The position numbers were made by a program, and so were the translations under genes. From contig CAXBBS010000001.1 in the NCBI GenBank assembly GCA_963974485.1, forward strand, positions 62,001-126,000: 64,000 bases of DNA, read 5' to 3'. The number at the start of each line of letters is the position of its first letter. Within the stretch, counting starts at the first letter, position 1. This DNA is from JAALKW01 sp963974485 (GTDB lineage Bacteria; Pseudomonadota; Gammaproteobacteria; Legionellales; Legionellaceae). The notes under the pieces are model-generated. The model did no database searches, was not told the DNA's origin, and saw only the letters and a program-made list of their open reading frames with translations. Positions 37,214-45,756 of the stretch are shown piece after piece.

Positions 37214-38227
37214 TTATATAAAACCCGCCACTCTATTCATCTCTACAATTTCATCTACATTTAAGAAGTGTTCATTACTTCCAGAGTTATATTCCACCCC
37301 CTGTTCAACAGGACTACTTATTTCACCTAATTTATTAATTGAAAAATCATTGTCGCGATCTGTAAATGAAATAGTTGGTTTAATCACAAAATGATCTCTA
37401 AATTCCAATGTTAAATGTGAATCATCTGCTGGACACATCACTTCATGTATTTTTTCACCAGGACGAATTCCAATAACACGTTGCTCTAAATGAGGTGCCA
37501 TTGCACGGGCTAAATCTGTAATACGAACTGATGGAATCTTAGGCACATAAATCTCACCACCACTCATTCTTTCAAAATTTTTGAGTACAAACCGAACGCC
37601 ATCATCCAGCGTTATCCAAAATCTAGTCATTCGCTCGTCAGTAATGGGCAGTGACTCAGCACCTTCTTGTATTAACTTATTAAAAAAAGGAACAACCGAA
37701 CCGCGGGACCCTACGACATTTCCATAACGAACAACGGAAAAACGTGTTCGATGCCCCCCTGCAATATTATTTGCAGCAACAAATAATTTATCTGATGCTA
37801 GTTTAGTCGCACCATACAGATTAATTGGATTGGCGGCTTTATCGGTTGAGAGTGCAATTACTTTTTCAACTTCTGCATCAAGTGCCGCATGAATAACATT
37901 TTCGGCCCCGTGGATATTTGTTTTAATACATTCCATCGGGTTATATTCAGCAGCGGGTACTTGCTTCAACGCTGCTGCATGAATCACATAGTCAACGCCT
38001 CGCATTGCCTGAGTTAATCGTTCCTTATCACGGACATCACCAATAAAGTAACGCATACAGTCATACTTTTCATCCGGGAAAAACTGACCCATTTCATATT
38101 GTTTCAACTCATCTCGAGAATAAACAATCAGTTTTTTAGGCTGATACTTTTCCAAGATTGTTCGAACATATTGATGTCCAAATGAACCACTACCACCTGT
38201 AATAAGAATAGATTTGTCATTAAACAT
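37214..38227 (-). CDS. pseB: UDP-N-acetylglucosamine 4,6-dehydratase (inverting), PseB-like
   Basis: A 337-residue SDR starting at the ATG at 38225-38227 (KSILITGGSGSFGHQYV), preceded by AAGGAATG. The open frame runs 59 codons further upstream, but that extension has no family similarity. Further motifs are KQVPAAEYNPMECIKTNIHG, ALSTDKAANPINLYGATKLA (the Lys-containing active site of PseB/FlaA1) and VVRYGNVVGSRGSVVPFF. The enzyme makes UDP-2-acetamido-2,6-dideoxy-beta-L-arabino-hex-4-ulose, the entry to pseudaminic acid. No PseC, PseH or PseG partner is nearby, so the product may feed a different pathway here. Confidence 0.9.
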   Translation of the reverse strand: MFNDKSILITGGSGSFGHQYVRTILEKYQPKKLIVYSRDELKQYEMGQFFPDEKYDCMRYFIGDVRDKERLTQAMRGVDYVIHAAALKQVPAAEYNPMECIKTNIHGAENVIHAALDAEVEKVIALSTDKAANPINLYGATKLASDKLFVAANNIAGGHRTRFSVVRYGNVVGSRGSVVPFFNKLIQEGAESLPITDERMTRFWITLDDGVRFVLKNFERMSGGEIYVPKIPSVRITDLARAMAPHLEQRVIGIRPGEKIHEVMCPADDSHLTLEFRDHFVIKPTISFTDRDNDFSINKLGEISSPVEQGVEYNSGSNEHFLNVDEIVEMNRVAGFI

Positions 38228-38559
38228 AAAGCATTCCTTTCTTTTAGCTCTTACAAAAGAACTAATCCTAATAATTGTCCTCCACTGCATGCCATGGAAG
38301 ACTGAAAGCGAGGTGTGTCGTCGGAAATAGCCCGATATTTTCAAATCAGCCCGGAGGGATGTTACAAAATTTTTAGAGGGCGTAGTGTCATTTGTGGTAG
38401 ACATTTTTCTGGCCGTACCGCAAAAATATCAAACGCAGGTCGAGCAAGGCAAAACACTTCTCATTTTAGCGCGTTGATTTCGGGACTTGCATAATATATC
38501 GCGGATATCATTCACAAAGTAGTGAGACTCTTGTCACTCGTGCCATTATAAACTAAGAA
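38228..38559. other. Gene-free 332-base spacer inside the NulO cassette
   Basis: No conserved coding motif was found on either strand. The part next to pseB could be read as an N-terminal extension (MSTTNDTTPSKNF...) but resembles no dehydratase. It is visibly richer in GC than the genes around it and may be a relic of foreign DNA or hold an internal promoter or leader for the left half of the operon. No terminator with a T-run was seen. Confidence 0.4.
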
Positions 38560-39702
38560 CTAATGTATTATTTTATTTAATGCTGCTTTATAATGATTTA
38601 TTGAAATCGCTTTTTGCACTGAAAGTTTTTCTAACACTTCGCGTCTATACTCATCCACATTCTCAGAAATCAATACCTTGATTTTCTTAATCAGTACAGA
38701 TGAAAAACCTTCTGTTAAAATAATATATGACTCTGGCATATCAATGCTGTCATACATCTGTTTAATTCGATTCAAGAGAGGTAAGCCAATTGTTTTTATC
38801 CCCATGGCCGTCCCACATACATTCGTATGATATCTCGTTCCTACAATTAACTCACTGTTCTGGTAAATAGAAAAAATAAAGTCTACCGCTCCACTGCCTT
38901 GAAAATATGGAGCTATAGCAATATGATTTCTAACTAAAAAATCTTCAAGCAATGATGTAATTTGGGCAATCGCCTTATAATCCTCATGAATATGAGGCAC
39001 AAAACAAACATCTAACCCCTGCGACTTTATAATATTTTTAACTGTTTTTGCGAGTTCATTGTAATAAACGTTTGTATCAATACAAGCAGCTTCAGGCCCT
39101 CTCATATTTGACTGGTCATATGAAACATTAATTGCAACATATTTTCTCTGAGTTGGTATTTGAAAAGCAAACTCAGGAACATAATGAAATCCATTATCTA
39201 ATATCATCGTTACTGAGCTTGCTAATTCCTTACCAAATTCTCTTTCAAGGTGCTGGACTGAACCATCATTTCTCAACAACAATGAAATATTTTTCGAAGC
39301 AAGCACATAATTTAAAAATCGTTCGAATTTAATTTTATTTTCTACAGGAATAATTTTATTAGGTGTGCAACCGACACTAGATATCAAAATCGGTGTATTA
39401 ATTTGACTCAACTTCTCGATAGATATGTCGATTGTTGTCCCTGTTTCACTAGGAGACACCCAATAATCTAAAAATCCCCCTCCTCCAAACACCAATAAAT
39501 CAAATTTATTTGCATGGTTAACAAATGACTCATCAAAAAAACGTCTTTCTTCCGGAGGACTATTTTTATAATAAGATCGGATCTCCATTTGTTCAATTTC
39601 AACTATATTTGGCAATACTTTCTTTAGAACGTTATAAAATCCTTTATGGCTCGCATTATCGCCAATATTACCCTTAAATGATGCAACATGTAACACTCTC
39701 AT
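38560..39702 (-). CDS. Polysaccharide pyruvyl transferase family protein
   Basis: A protein of about 380 residues starting RVLHVASFKGNIGDNASHKG, the typical family opening (GNxGD). Mid-protein it has FDLLVFGGGGFLDYWVSP and near the end NSELIVGTRYHTNVCGTAMGIKTIG, the conserved family segment. The ATG at 39700-39702 with GGA upstream is preferred over one four codons earlier. Family members transfer pyruvate ketals to sugars or, in some cases, act as GT-B glycosyltransferases. The acceptor is unknown. A decayed relative lies at 31149-31522. Confidence 0.82.
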   Translation of the reverse strand: MRVLHVASFKGNIGDNASHKGFYNVLKKVLPNIVEIEQMEIRSYYKNSPPEERRFFDESFVNHANKFDLLVFGGGGFLDYWVSPSETGTTIDISIEKLSQINTPILISSVGCTPNKIIPVENKIKFERFLNYVLASKNISLLLRNDGSVQHLEREFGKELASSVTMILDNGFHYVPEFAFQIPTQRKYVAINVSYDQSNMRGPEAACIDTNVYYNELAKTVKNIIKSQGLDVCFVPHIHEDYKAIAQITSLLEDFLVRNHIAIAPYFQGSGAVDFIFSIYQNSELIVGTRYHTNVCGTAMGIKTIGLPLLNRIKQMYDSIDMPESYIILTEGFSSVLIKKIKVLISENVDEYRREVLEKLSVQKAISINHYKAALNKIIH

Positions 39703-39757
39703 AACCATTTCCAAATGTATATTGCCAAGTCAAAATCAATCATAAACAAAACATCAA

Positions 39758-42052
39758 CTAATCTATTAAAGCCTCCTCGCCTAATAAAGTTAGATTCTGC
39801 TTGTCACGACACGAAGCATAAGCATCTTCTAAACGCTTCAAAGCTACCCAAGCACCCGCACTATCATCTTTGTGGCCCTGCCATATCTCAGGAATAAATG
39901 TAGCTGTTGGGTTCACAGCATCCATAGTTTCCCAAAAAGCATGCCAATCTATATCACCATCGCCAATTTGGAGGCCTTCGCCATCCAGTCCTCGTGCATC
40001 AGCCAAATGCATATGAGCAGAGAATGGACCGACCTGAGCTAAAAACCTCGAAAATGATTGCTTTAAATGATTGCAGGCAAGCCAGGAGTGAGAAATATCC
40101 AAACAAACTCGCATTCCTGTCGACTCACAAAAATTAACAATGCTCTCAGCATCCACAAATAAATTATGAAACTGCTGTCCCCCAAAATGCCAAGGAAAAG
40201 GAGGCATAGTCTGAGGTATAATCTCTACGCCATCCATCTGAAGTTTGCTCAGGCTATCTTTAAGACGCTCGTACAAATCGTCACACTTAGATTGAATATG
40301 ACCTCCACGACTAAAACCCCCAACATTTGTGACAATCTGAGGCCGATTTGTATTAAAAGCATGGCTCAAATCACGGGTCAAATTAATAACTCGCTGCATT
40401 TCTTGAAGTGAACGATCACGGTAGTCATCATCCAAAGAACATAAATCAATGATGTGATCACCGTGAAATAATTCAGGAGCATGAACAACTAAATCTAACG
40501 TGAGAGACTTTGGTATATACTTTTTAAAATCAAGTTCCATATCTTTATAACTAAGATGAATTTCCAACAAATCCATATTCGACATCGCACTTGTTTTCAA
40601 TAAATCATGATATCGTACTGGCACTCCCCATGGACGGCTAAATTTATAATGACCGGCCTCAACAACACCTAACCCCAAATCTTTCTCATAAAAAAATTCT
40701 CCCGCTTTTTTAGAGCGTGGCAAGACTCGTCCAACCAATTCTTTTTTTCGATTAGGCTGAATTCCCTGTCCTGGACTTCGAACTTGGATCATAGATTCAG
40801 TAACCACCGTTCCTGCAGGAATATCCACCCCAGCTATTAAACTTTTTGCAAGGTTTTCACGATTCATCAGCTCACCTTGGGATAAGGGTTGCTTTGTTAC
40901 CGTCCCAAGTGCTTCTTCAATCTGACGAACACCTGTAACCATACTCCTAAATTCATCAGGAAGAAGACTAACCTTGTGATCATTGCCTTCCATATTCTTA
41001 TCTAATGTAAAATGCTTTTCTATGATTTTCGCACCAAGTGTCACTGCAGAAAGTGCAATATTAATACCAAGTTCATGCCCTGAGTATCCTACTATTGCAT
41101 TAGAAATCTCCTTCAAATGCAATATATATTGTAAATTGATATCTCTGAATGGTGGGGGGTAGGTTGAGTTACAATGAAGAAGCGCATACTGAGCACCAAC
41201 CCTCTCTAATCTCTCAACCCCTTCTTGGATTTCGGTTTCCGTAGACATACCCGTTGAACAGATCATTGGTTTATTCATAGCAGCAACAGCATCAAGCATC
41301 TCATGATTTGTAAAGTCAGCTGACGCAATTTTATAACCCGGCAAACCAAAGCGCTCTAACTTATCTAAGCTTGTAAGATCCCAGGGCGTGCACAGTGGGA
41401 TAATATTTTTAAACTGGCAGTAATCAAACACATGAAATAAATCTGTCTCAGATAATTGAAAACGCCGAAGCAAATCAAGCGTGTACTCTACTCCCAGGTC
41501 AGCAGAAGCATCATTTTGAGCATCTCTTCGATATAATTTATCCATATCGCGCATCTGAAATTTGACACAGTCTGCGCCAGCAGTAACAGCCTCATCCACT
41601 AACGTTTTTGCAAGTTCAAAACTACCATTATGATTATTACCAACCTCTGCTATTAAAAATGCCGGTAAATCCTCACCCACAATATGACCACAAAGACTAA
41701 AATAGTTTCGTTCGGCTATTGCTACGGCCACGACACGATCATTGCCATCCAAAAGAGGCAAAACTTTAATTTTATGATTGAACAACGACGTTATTTTTTT
41801 GCTATCATCTCCAATCAAAGCTGAAGTGTAATTTTTACTCATCATATGAGAAATAGGTTGATTCATATCTAGCGTCGCAGAAAGCATTAAGCAACGGCGT
41901 AAATCCCCATCAGCAAAAACCCCCTCCAATAGCCCTAGTTCAGAAACAACAAAAACTACTCGAGATTTATTATCACTAATTTTTTTTAAGGTTGTTAACA
42001 AGGAATCATTAGCAAAAACAATATATTTTGAAAAATTACGTTCGATCATCAT
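39758..42052 (-). CDS. Four-part NulO synthase: CBS pair - NeuB - SAF - xylose-isomerase-like TIM barrel
   Basis: A 764-residue multidomain protein. Residues ~1-120 form a CBS pair (VVFVVSELGLLEGVFADGDL, KIKVLPLLDGNDRVVAV). Residues ~128-385 are the NeuB barrel (FLIAEVGNNHNGSFELAKTL, DCVKFQMRDMDKLY, KIASADFTNHEM, IVGYSGHELGI, KIIEKHFTLDKNMEGNDHKV). Residues ~398-455 are the SAF domain (LAKSLIAGVDIPAGTVV, GRVLPRSKKAGEF). Residues ~480-764 are a sugar-phosphate-isomerase/AP-endonuclease-2 barrel with candidate metal ligands in LVVHAPELF, VCLDISHSWL, AHMHLADARG and FIPEIWQGH. It condenses phosphoenolpyruvate with a sugar; the last domain may epimerise or isomerise the precursor, and the CBS pair may sense nucleotides (inference). 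It overlaps the cytidylyltransferase stop. Confidence 0.9.
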   Translation of the reverse strand: MMIERNFSKYIVFANDSLLTTLKKISDNKSRVVFVVSELGLLEGVFADGDLRRCLMLSATLDMNQPISHMMSKNYTSALIGDDSKKITSLFNHKIKVLPLLDGNDRVVAVAIAERNYFSLCGHIVGEDLPAFLIAEVGNNHNGSFELAKTLVDEAVTAGADCVKFQMRDMDKLYRRDAQNDASADLGVEYTLDLLRRFQLSETDLFHVFDYCQFKNIIPLCTPWDLTSLDKLERFGLPGYKIASADFTNHEMLDAVAAMNKPMICSTGMSTETEIQEGVERLERVGAQYALLHCNSTYPPPFRDINLQYILHLKEISNAIVGYSGHELGINIALSAVTLGAKIIEKHFTLDKNMEGNDHKVSLLPDEFRSMVTGVRQIEEALGTVTKQPLSQGELMNRENLAKSLIAGVDIPAGTVVTESMIQVRSPGQGIQPNRKKELVGRVLPRSKKAGEFFYEKDLGLGVVEAGHYKFSRPWGVPVRYHDLLKTSAMSNMDLLEIHLSYKDMELDFKKYIPKSLTLDLVVHAPELFHGDHIIDLCSLDDDYRDRSLQEMQRVINLTRDLSHAFNTNRPQIVTNVGGFSRGGHIQSKCDDLYERLKDSLSKLQMDGVEIIPQTMPPFPWHFGGQQFHNLFVDAESIVNFCESTGMRVCLDISHSWLACNHLKQSFSRFLAQVGPFSAHMHLADARGLDGEGLQIGDGDIDWHAFWETMDAVNPTATFIPEIWQGHKDDSAGAWVALKRLEDAYASCRDKQNLTLLGEEALID

Positions 42053-42717
42053 AAGCTGCTTCTCCGTTTATGTAGTAACTGAGATACAATTTCCCAATCT
42101 TCAATCTCATCAATTTCAACAGCTGTGTCTTCAGGCATTTCATAAATACCAATGTTTCCACCTAACCGACATTTAGTTTGTTCTAAGGTCTCTCTCGATG
42201 TAATATAAAAAGCTCCGTTTTCCATTAAACATCCTGAAAAATCTTGTCTCCGTGGCCTTTTTAATGGATCATAATTTAATGGTTTTCCATCATCACTCCA
42301 AAAAAAACGATACTTCCTAACAGCCGATAACATAGAATTAAAACCGTCCGCCTCAAATTTATTTACTGCGTCATCTAAATGTGTTGATTGCAATAAAGGT
42401 GATGTAGCTTGAATAGTCAGTAAAGAGCTAAACGAAATTTCTTTCATGAAATGAAGGATTACGTCTTCAGTTGTAGCATCATCAGTTGCATACATAGCAG
42501 GACGTCTAATAACATGAACTCCTAAATTTAAAGCATGTACAACTTTTTCTATTTCAAATGAATCAGTAGAGACGTAAACATTATCAACACTCACAGCCTC
42601 GACAGCGGCTTCAAGAACCCAGGCACATAAAGGCTTGCCAGCAATTTCTTTAATATTTTTATTAGGAATGCTTTTTGATCCGCCTCGAAGAGGAATAAGC
42701 GCAACTCTATTTTTCAA
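42049..42717 (-). CDS. Acylneuraminate cytidylyltransferase (NeuA-like CMP-sugar synthetase), TTG start proposed
   Basis: A 222-residue CMP-nonulosonate synthetase. It begins NRVALIPLRGGSKSIPNKNI, the CTP-binding signature, followed by ISFSSLLTIQATSPLLQST and a FSGCLMENGAFYITSRET region with late EDTAVEIDEIEDWEIV. The open frame goes back to 42768 and overlaps the methyltransferase gene, but a TTG at 42715-42717 lies just before the conserved N-terminus with AGGAAG at good spacing, so I place the start there. It activates a NulO-like sugar as CMP-sugar and is coupled to the four-part synthase downstream. Confidence 0.87.
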   Translation of the reverse strand: MKNRVALIPLRGGSKSIPNKNIKEIAGKPLCAWVLEAAVEAVSVDNVYVSTDSFEIEKVVHALNLGVHVIRRPAMYATDDATTEDVILHFMKEISFSSLLTIQATSPLLQSTHLDDAVNKFEADGFNSMLSAVRKYRFFWSDDGKPLNYDPLKRPRRQDFSGCLMENGAFYITSRETLEQTKCRLGGNIGIYEMPEDTAVEIDEIEDWEIVSQLLHKRRSSL

Positions 42718-42736
42718 TACAGATTCTTCCTGAAAC

Positions 42737-43597
42737 TTAATCTTCAAAATCATGCTCCAAATGAGCAATCAAAGTATCACACTTTCCTATAGCGGCTAAT
42801 GATGCTGCATAAGCCGCATTCAATTGAACGTTATCAAGAAAACTCCATTTTTGATGTCCTCCAGCCTGATCAGTGCTTAACCAATGCAAATGATTAGATA
42901 ATGGATACCTTTGAAACTGTTGAATCGCAACAACTCGAAGCCCAGCCTGCATGGCAAGAACTCTAAGTGTATCCTGATTAAACAAAAAAAGGTGTTGACT
43001 CCAATATGTGTATTTTTGAAAGGCATCACAATCATAAAGCGTTAATAATGCATCGTCAGAACTAGGTACTTCAATTACAATTCGTCCTTGCTTTGAAGAT
43101 AACTCCGCTAATTCTTTTAAAATGGCTCGTGGATCAAGTAAGTGCTCTATCACATGAAAAGCGGTGAGCAAATCATAAGGCCCTTCAACAGACGATGACT
43201 TCAAGTCAGAATAGATATCAAATATATTATTTTGAAATTGAAGATCCGGTTCTATACCTACGACTTTAGTTGCTAAGGATGAAGACTTTCTCAAAAACCC
43301 ACCAGCTCCACACCCAAAATCTAAGAGTCGGTTATTAACAATCAAAGGGTGAAGCATTTCAAAACGTCTTTGATCATTAATATCTGCGTTCCGTAATCTA
43401 GCATCAATATTAGGTGGCTCACCAACAAACATTCCAGACTGTTCATAATGTTCAGGGGTTATATGATCATGAGAGTTAAGCGTAACAAGGCCGCAATCAG
43501 TACATTCAACAATATATAACTCATTGTTATCACGTACACAGCCTTTACGTCGAACAAAGTTATCCCTTCCACATAAATAACAATCCGCTTGTCCCAT
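42737..43597 (-). CDS. Class I SAM-dependent methyltransferase with N-terminal zinc-ribbon-like motif
   Basis: A 286-residue protein. The N-terminus has two Cys pairs (CYLCG and CTDCG), typical of sugar methyltransferases with a small metal-binding lead domain. The SAM-binding core follows: RLLDFGCGAGGFLRKS, VVGIEPDLQFQNN, LLTAFHVIEHLLDPRAILKE. It probably methylates a sugar hydroxyl or carboxyl of the repeat unit. It is the second gene after ops, between wecC and the CMP-sugar synthetase. Substrate unknown. Confidence 0.83.
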   Translation of the reverse strand: MGQADCYLCGRDNFVRRKGCVRDNNELYIVECTDCGLVTLNSHDHITPEHYEQSGMFVGEPPNIDARLRNADINDQRRFEMLHPLIVNNRLLDFGCGAGGFLRKSSSLATKVVGIEPDLQFQNNIFDIYSDLKSSSVEGPYDLLTAFHVIEHLLDPRAILKELAELSSKQGRIVIEVPSSDDALLTLYDCDAFQKYTYWSQHLFLFNQDTLRVLAMQAGLRVVAIQQFQRYPLSNHLHWLSTDQAGGHQKWSFLDNVQLNAAYAASLAAIGKCDTLIAHLEHDFED

Positions 43598-43661
43598 CTA
43601 ATAAATCCTTTTAATTGAATATTTCAATACTTTTTTAATTAAACTAAAAAATATATTCGTT

Positions 43662-44954
43662 TCATACCCCACATGTATCAATTATAAAATGCTTAGCTTG
43701 TAGCATGTGAGGAATACATTGGAAAATTTTATGATTAACTAAGAGCAACACAATATCAGCTTCTGCCAATGCCATTGCTACATCGCTGACTAGCTCAGCC
43801 AGCGATACTAAATCCTCTGGAAGCGCTTGAACATGAGGTTCAACTACGAATATGGGGCCTGTATGTACTGCCGCAATATCCTTAATTATTTGTCTAGCCG
43901 GACTTTCACGCAAATCATCAATGTCGGCTTTAAACGTCAGACCAAAACATCCAATACTCACATCTTGTTCTCTTTTGTCGGGATTTTCATTTAGCGACTC
44001 GGTGACTGCCGCCTGCACCTTGTCAACAACCCACCCTGGCTTAGCATCATTCACCTGTCGTGCCATCCCAATAAGACGCGCCTCTTCGGGTGCGCTACTC
44101 ACAAGAAACCAAGGGTCCACTGCAATACAATGTCCGCCAACCCCTGGGCCAGGTTGTAAAATATTGACGCGAGGATGGCGATTACTTAAACGAATCAGCT
44201 CCCACACATTGATATCAAGCTTATCGCAAATCATTGACAGCTCGTTTGCAAACGCAATATTCACATCTCGAAAACTATTCTCAGTCAGTTTACACATTTC
44301 AGCTGTACGAGCATCGGTTGTAATGCATTCACCTTCAACAAAAAGTTGATAAAGCTGAATGGCTCGTTGTGAACATGCGGGCGTGAGGCCGCCAATCACT
44401 CTGTCATTTTGAACTAACTCACGTAGCACATGGCCAGGTAATACTCGCTCGGGACAATAGGCAACTCGAATATCTGATTGCTCACCATGTTGAAGAGGAA
44501 ATGTTAAATCAGGTCGCGTCTCAGCCAACCATCCAACCAATTGTTCGGTTGCACCAACTGGAGACGTAGATTCCAGTACAACGAGATCGCCTGGCTTTAG
44601 AACAGGTGCAATGGAGAATGCAGCGGCTTGAATATAACTCAAATCAGGTTGATGATTTTCTTTAAAGGGTGTCGGAACAGCTAATAAAAAAGCGTCTGCG
44701 GCTTCAGGCTCTGATGTAGCCCTGAGGTAACCTTCTGAAACCACCGCATGTACAATCATATCTAAATCAGGCTCAATCAAATGGATTTTACCTTGATTGA
44801 TCGTCTCGACCGCGATGGGATTAACATCGACACCGACTACATTCACTTTACGTGAAGCTAAAACAGCTGCTGTAGGAAGCCCTATATAACCAAGACCAAT
44901 CACAGAAATGGTTTTAAACGGTTTAACAGTATTTTTTTGCTCTAAATTAGACAC
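43662..44954 (-). CDS. wecC: UDP-N-acetyl-D-mannosamine dehydrogenase
   Basis: A 430-residue UDP-sugar dehydrogenase. The NAD site is ISVIGLGYIGLPTAAVLAS. The catalytic region is LQPGPGVGGHCIAVDPWFL with nucleophile Cys276, and KLTENSFRDVNIAFANEL is a further family signature. It oxidises UDP-ManNAc from WecB to UDP-ManNAcA by two steps at C6. It starts with GTG (44952-44954) and has a strong AGGAAG seven bases before. The perfect ops element in its leader marks it as first gene of the RfaH-controlled segment. Confidence 0.94.
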   Translation of the reverse strand: MSNLEQKNTVKPFKTISVIGLGYIGLPTAAVLASRKVNVVGVDVNPIAVETINQGKIHLIEPDLDMIVHAVVSEGYLRATSEPEAADAFLLAVPTPFKENHQPDLSYIQAAAFSIAPVLKPGDLVVLESTSPVGATEQLVGWLAETRPDLTFPLQHGEQSDIRVAYCPERVLPGHVLRELVQNDRVIGGLTPACSQRAIQLYQLFVEGECITTDARTAEMCKLTENSFRDVNIAFANELSMICDKLDINVWELIRLSNRHPRVNILQPGPGVGGHCIAVDPWFLVSSAPEEARLIGMARQVNDAKPGWVVDKVQAAVTESLNENPDKREQDVSIGCFGLTFKADIDDLRESPARQIIKDIAAVHTGPIFVVEPHVQALPEDLVSLAELVSDVAMALAEADIVLLLVNHKIFQCIPHMLQAKHFIIDTCGV

Positions 44955-44970
44955 GATTTCTTCCTGAAAA

Positions 44971-44982
44971 CACGCTACCGCC
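44971..44982 (-). promoter_or_regulatory. ops element (RfaH recruitment site)
   Basis: The minus strand reads GGCGGTAGCGTG, identical to the 12-base E. coli ops sequence, preceded by CCAAG as in JUMPstart leaders (CCAGG). It lies 17-28 bases upstream of the wecC GTG, after the rfaH stop. In E. coli this site pauses RNA polymerase and loads RfaH, suppressing termination over long operons. No other minus-strand copy was found in the window. Confidence 0.92.
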
Positions 44983-45085
44983 CTTGGATTTTAAGTTGTC
45001 ATTTTCCAAAGAACACATACATCTCAATAATCTTTTTTAAAGCTCTGGATGCCGCGGACAAGCCGTGGCACGTAGCCAGATTAAC

Positions 45086-45589
45086 TTATGCAACTTTTTC
45101 TAATACTTCTACAGGTAAATCTACGTATTGTTGGCGATTGAATAAATTCAATAATAAACAAACTCGCTCATCACTGTTTACAGTAGTAACTACCGCTTCG
45201 ATGGCCTTAAAGCAACCTTCGGTTATCACCACAGAATCGCCTACCTGATACAACGACTGAACAGGCTCGCCGTTCAATTTGGCGCATTGGCGTTGCAGGA
45301 CATCTATCATCAACGAATCTAATTTTGCTGGGAGGCCATCAAAATAAACGAGACGGCTAACACCACGTGTTGAGCGAATCGATGACCAATTATCAGAGAG
45401 GCTTAGTTGAACAAAAAGATAGTGTGAAAATAACGGTTCAAGTACAAGAGAAATAGAACCCGCACGTTTTCGTTTGACATGATACGTTGGATGAAAACAA
45501 GTATAACCTTGGTTTTCTAAATTCATGACTGCTCGAAAACTTTCTCGAGGCTTACACTGTATCAGGTACCAATAACTGTCAGAAGACAT
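45086..45589 (-). CDS. rfaH: Transcription antiterminator RfaH (NusG paralogue)
   Basis: A 167-residue NusG-family protein. The N-terminal domain begins YWYLIQCKPRESFRAVMNLE and keeps the RfaH-like blocks EPLFSHYLFVQL and STRGVSRLVYF. The C-terminal KOW region reads GDSVVITEGCFKAIEAVV and LLLNLFN, close to the E. coli RfaH C-terminal domain that switches from helical hairpin to barrel. It should bind paused polymerase at ops and prevent termination. In E. coli rfaH is unlinked to its targets; here it sits immediately before its own ops site, between wecB and wecC. Confidence 0.93.
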   Translation of the reverse strand: MSSDSYWYLIQCKPRESFRAVMNLENQGYTCFHPTYHVKRKRAGSISLVLEPLFSHYLFVQLSLSDNWSSIRSTRGVSRLVYFDGLPAKLDSLMIDVLQRQCAKLNGEPVQSLYQVGDSVVITEGCFKAIEAVVTTVNSDERVCLLLNLFNRQQYVDLPVEVLEKVA

Positions 45590-45675
45590 CTTAATATAAT
45601 CCCTATTACAACCCCGTCATATCATTCGACGGGTAGACCACTCCTTTGGCGTACAAGATGTTATGTAACCAGAAC

Positions 45676-45691
45676 CATCAAGCACTTGATG
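45676..45691. repeat. Inverted repeat in the rfaH leader
   Basis: CATCAAG, two bases, CTTGATG form a perfect 7-bp inverted repeat about 87 bases before the rfaH start, in the 167-base gap after wecB. A second, imperfect hairpin (CCCGTC...GACGGG) lies nearer the start. They could be an operator or transcript hairpins; neither has a following T-run expected of a terminator. Confidence 0.5.
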
Positions 45692-45756
45692 CCAACTAGT
45701 TTAGGCCCCCTCTAACCTATTGTAAAGAGGGCACAAGGAAAATAATTTAGGCATCT

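Noticed and set aside
38228..38404. 59-codon N-terminal extension of pseB
   Set aside because: No similarity to PseB proteins. The downstream ATG at 38225-38227 has a good ribosome site and gives the normal length.
43852..44349. 165-codon plus-strand open frame opposite wecC
   Set aside because: It lies fully antisense to wecC, has no domain similarity and low-complexity composition. It is a shadow of the coding strand.
45700..45740. CCCTCT...AGAGGG hairpin after wecB as an intrinsic terminator
   Set aside because: Long loop and no T-run after the stem. It could be a weak hairpin but I cannot support a terminator.
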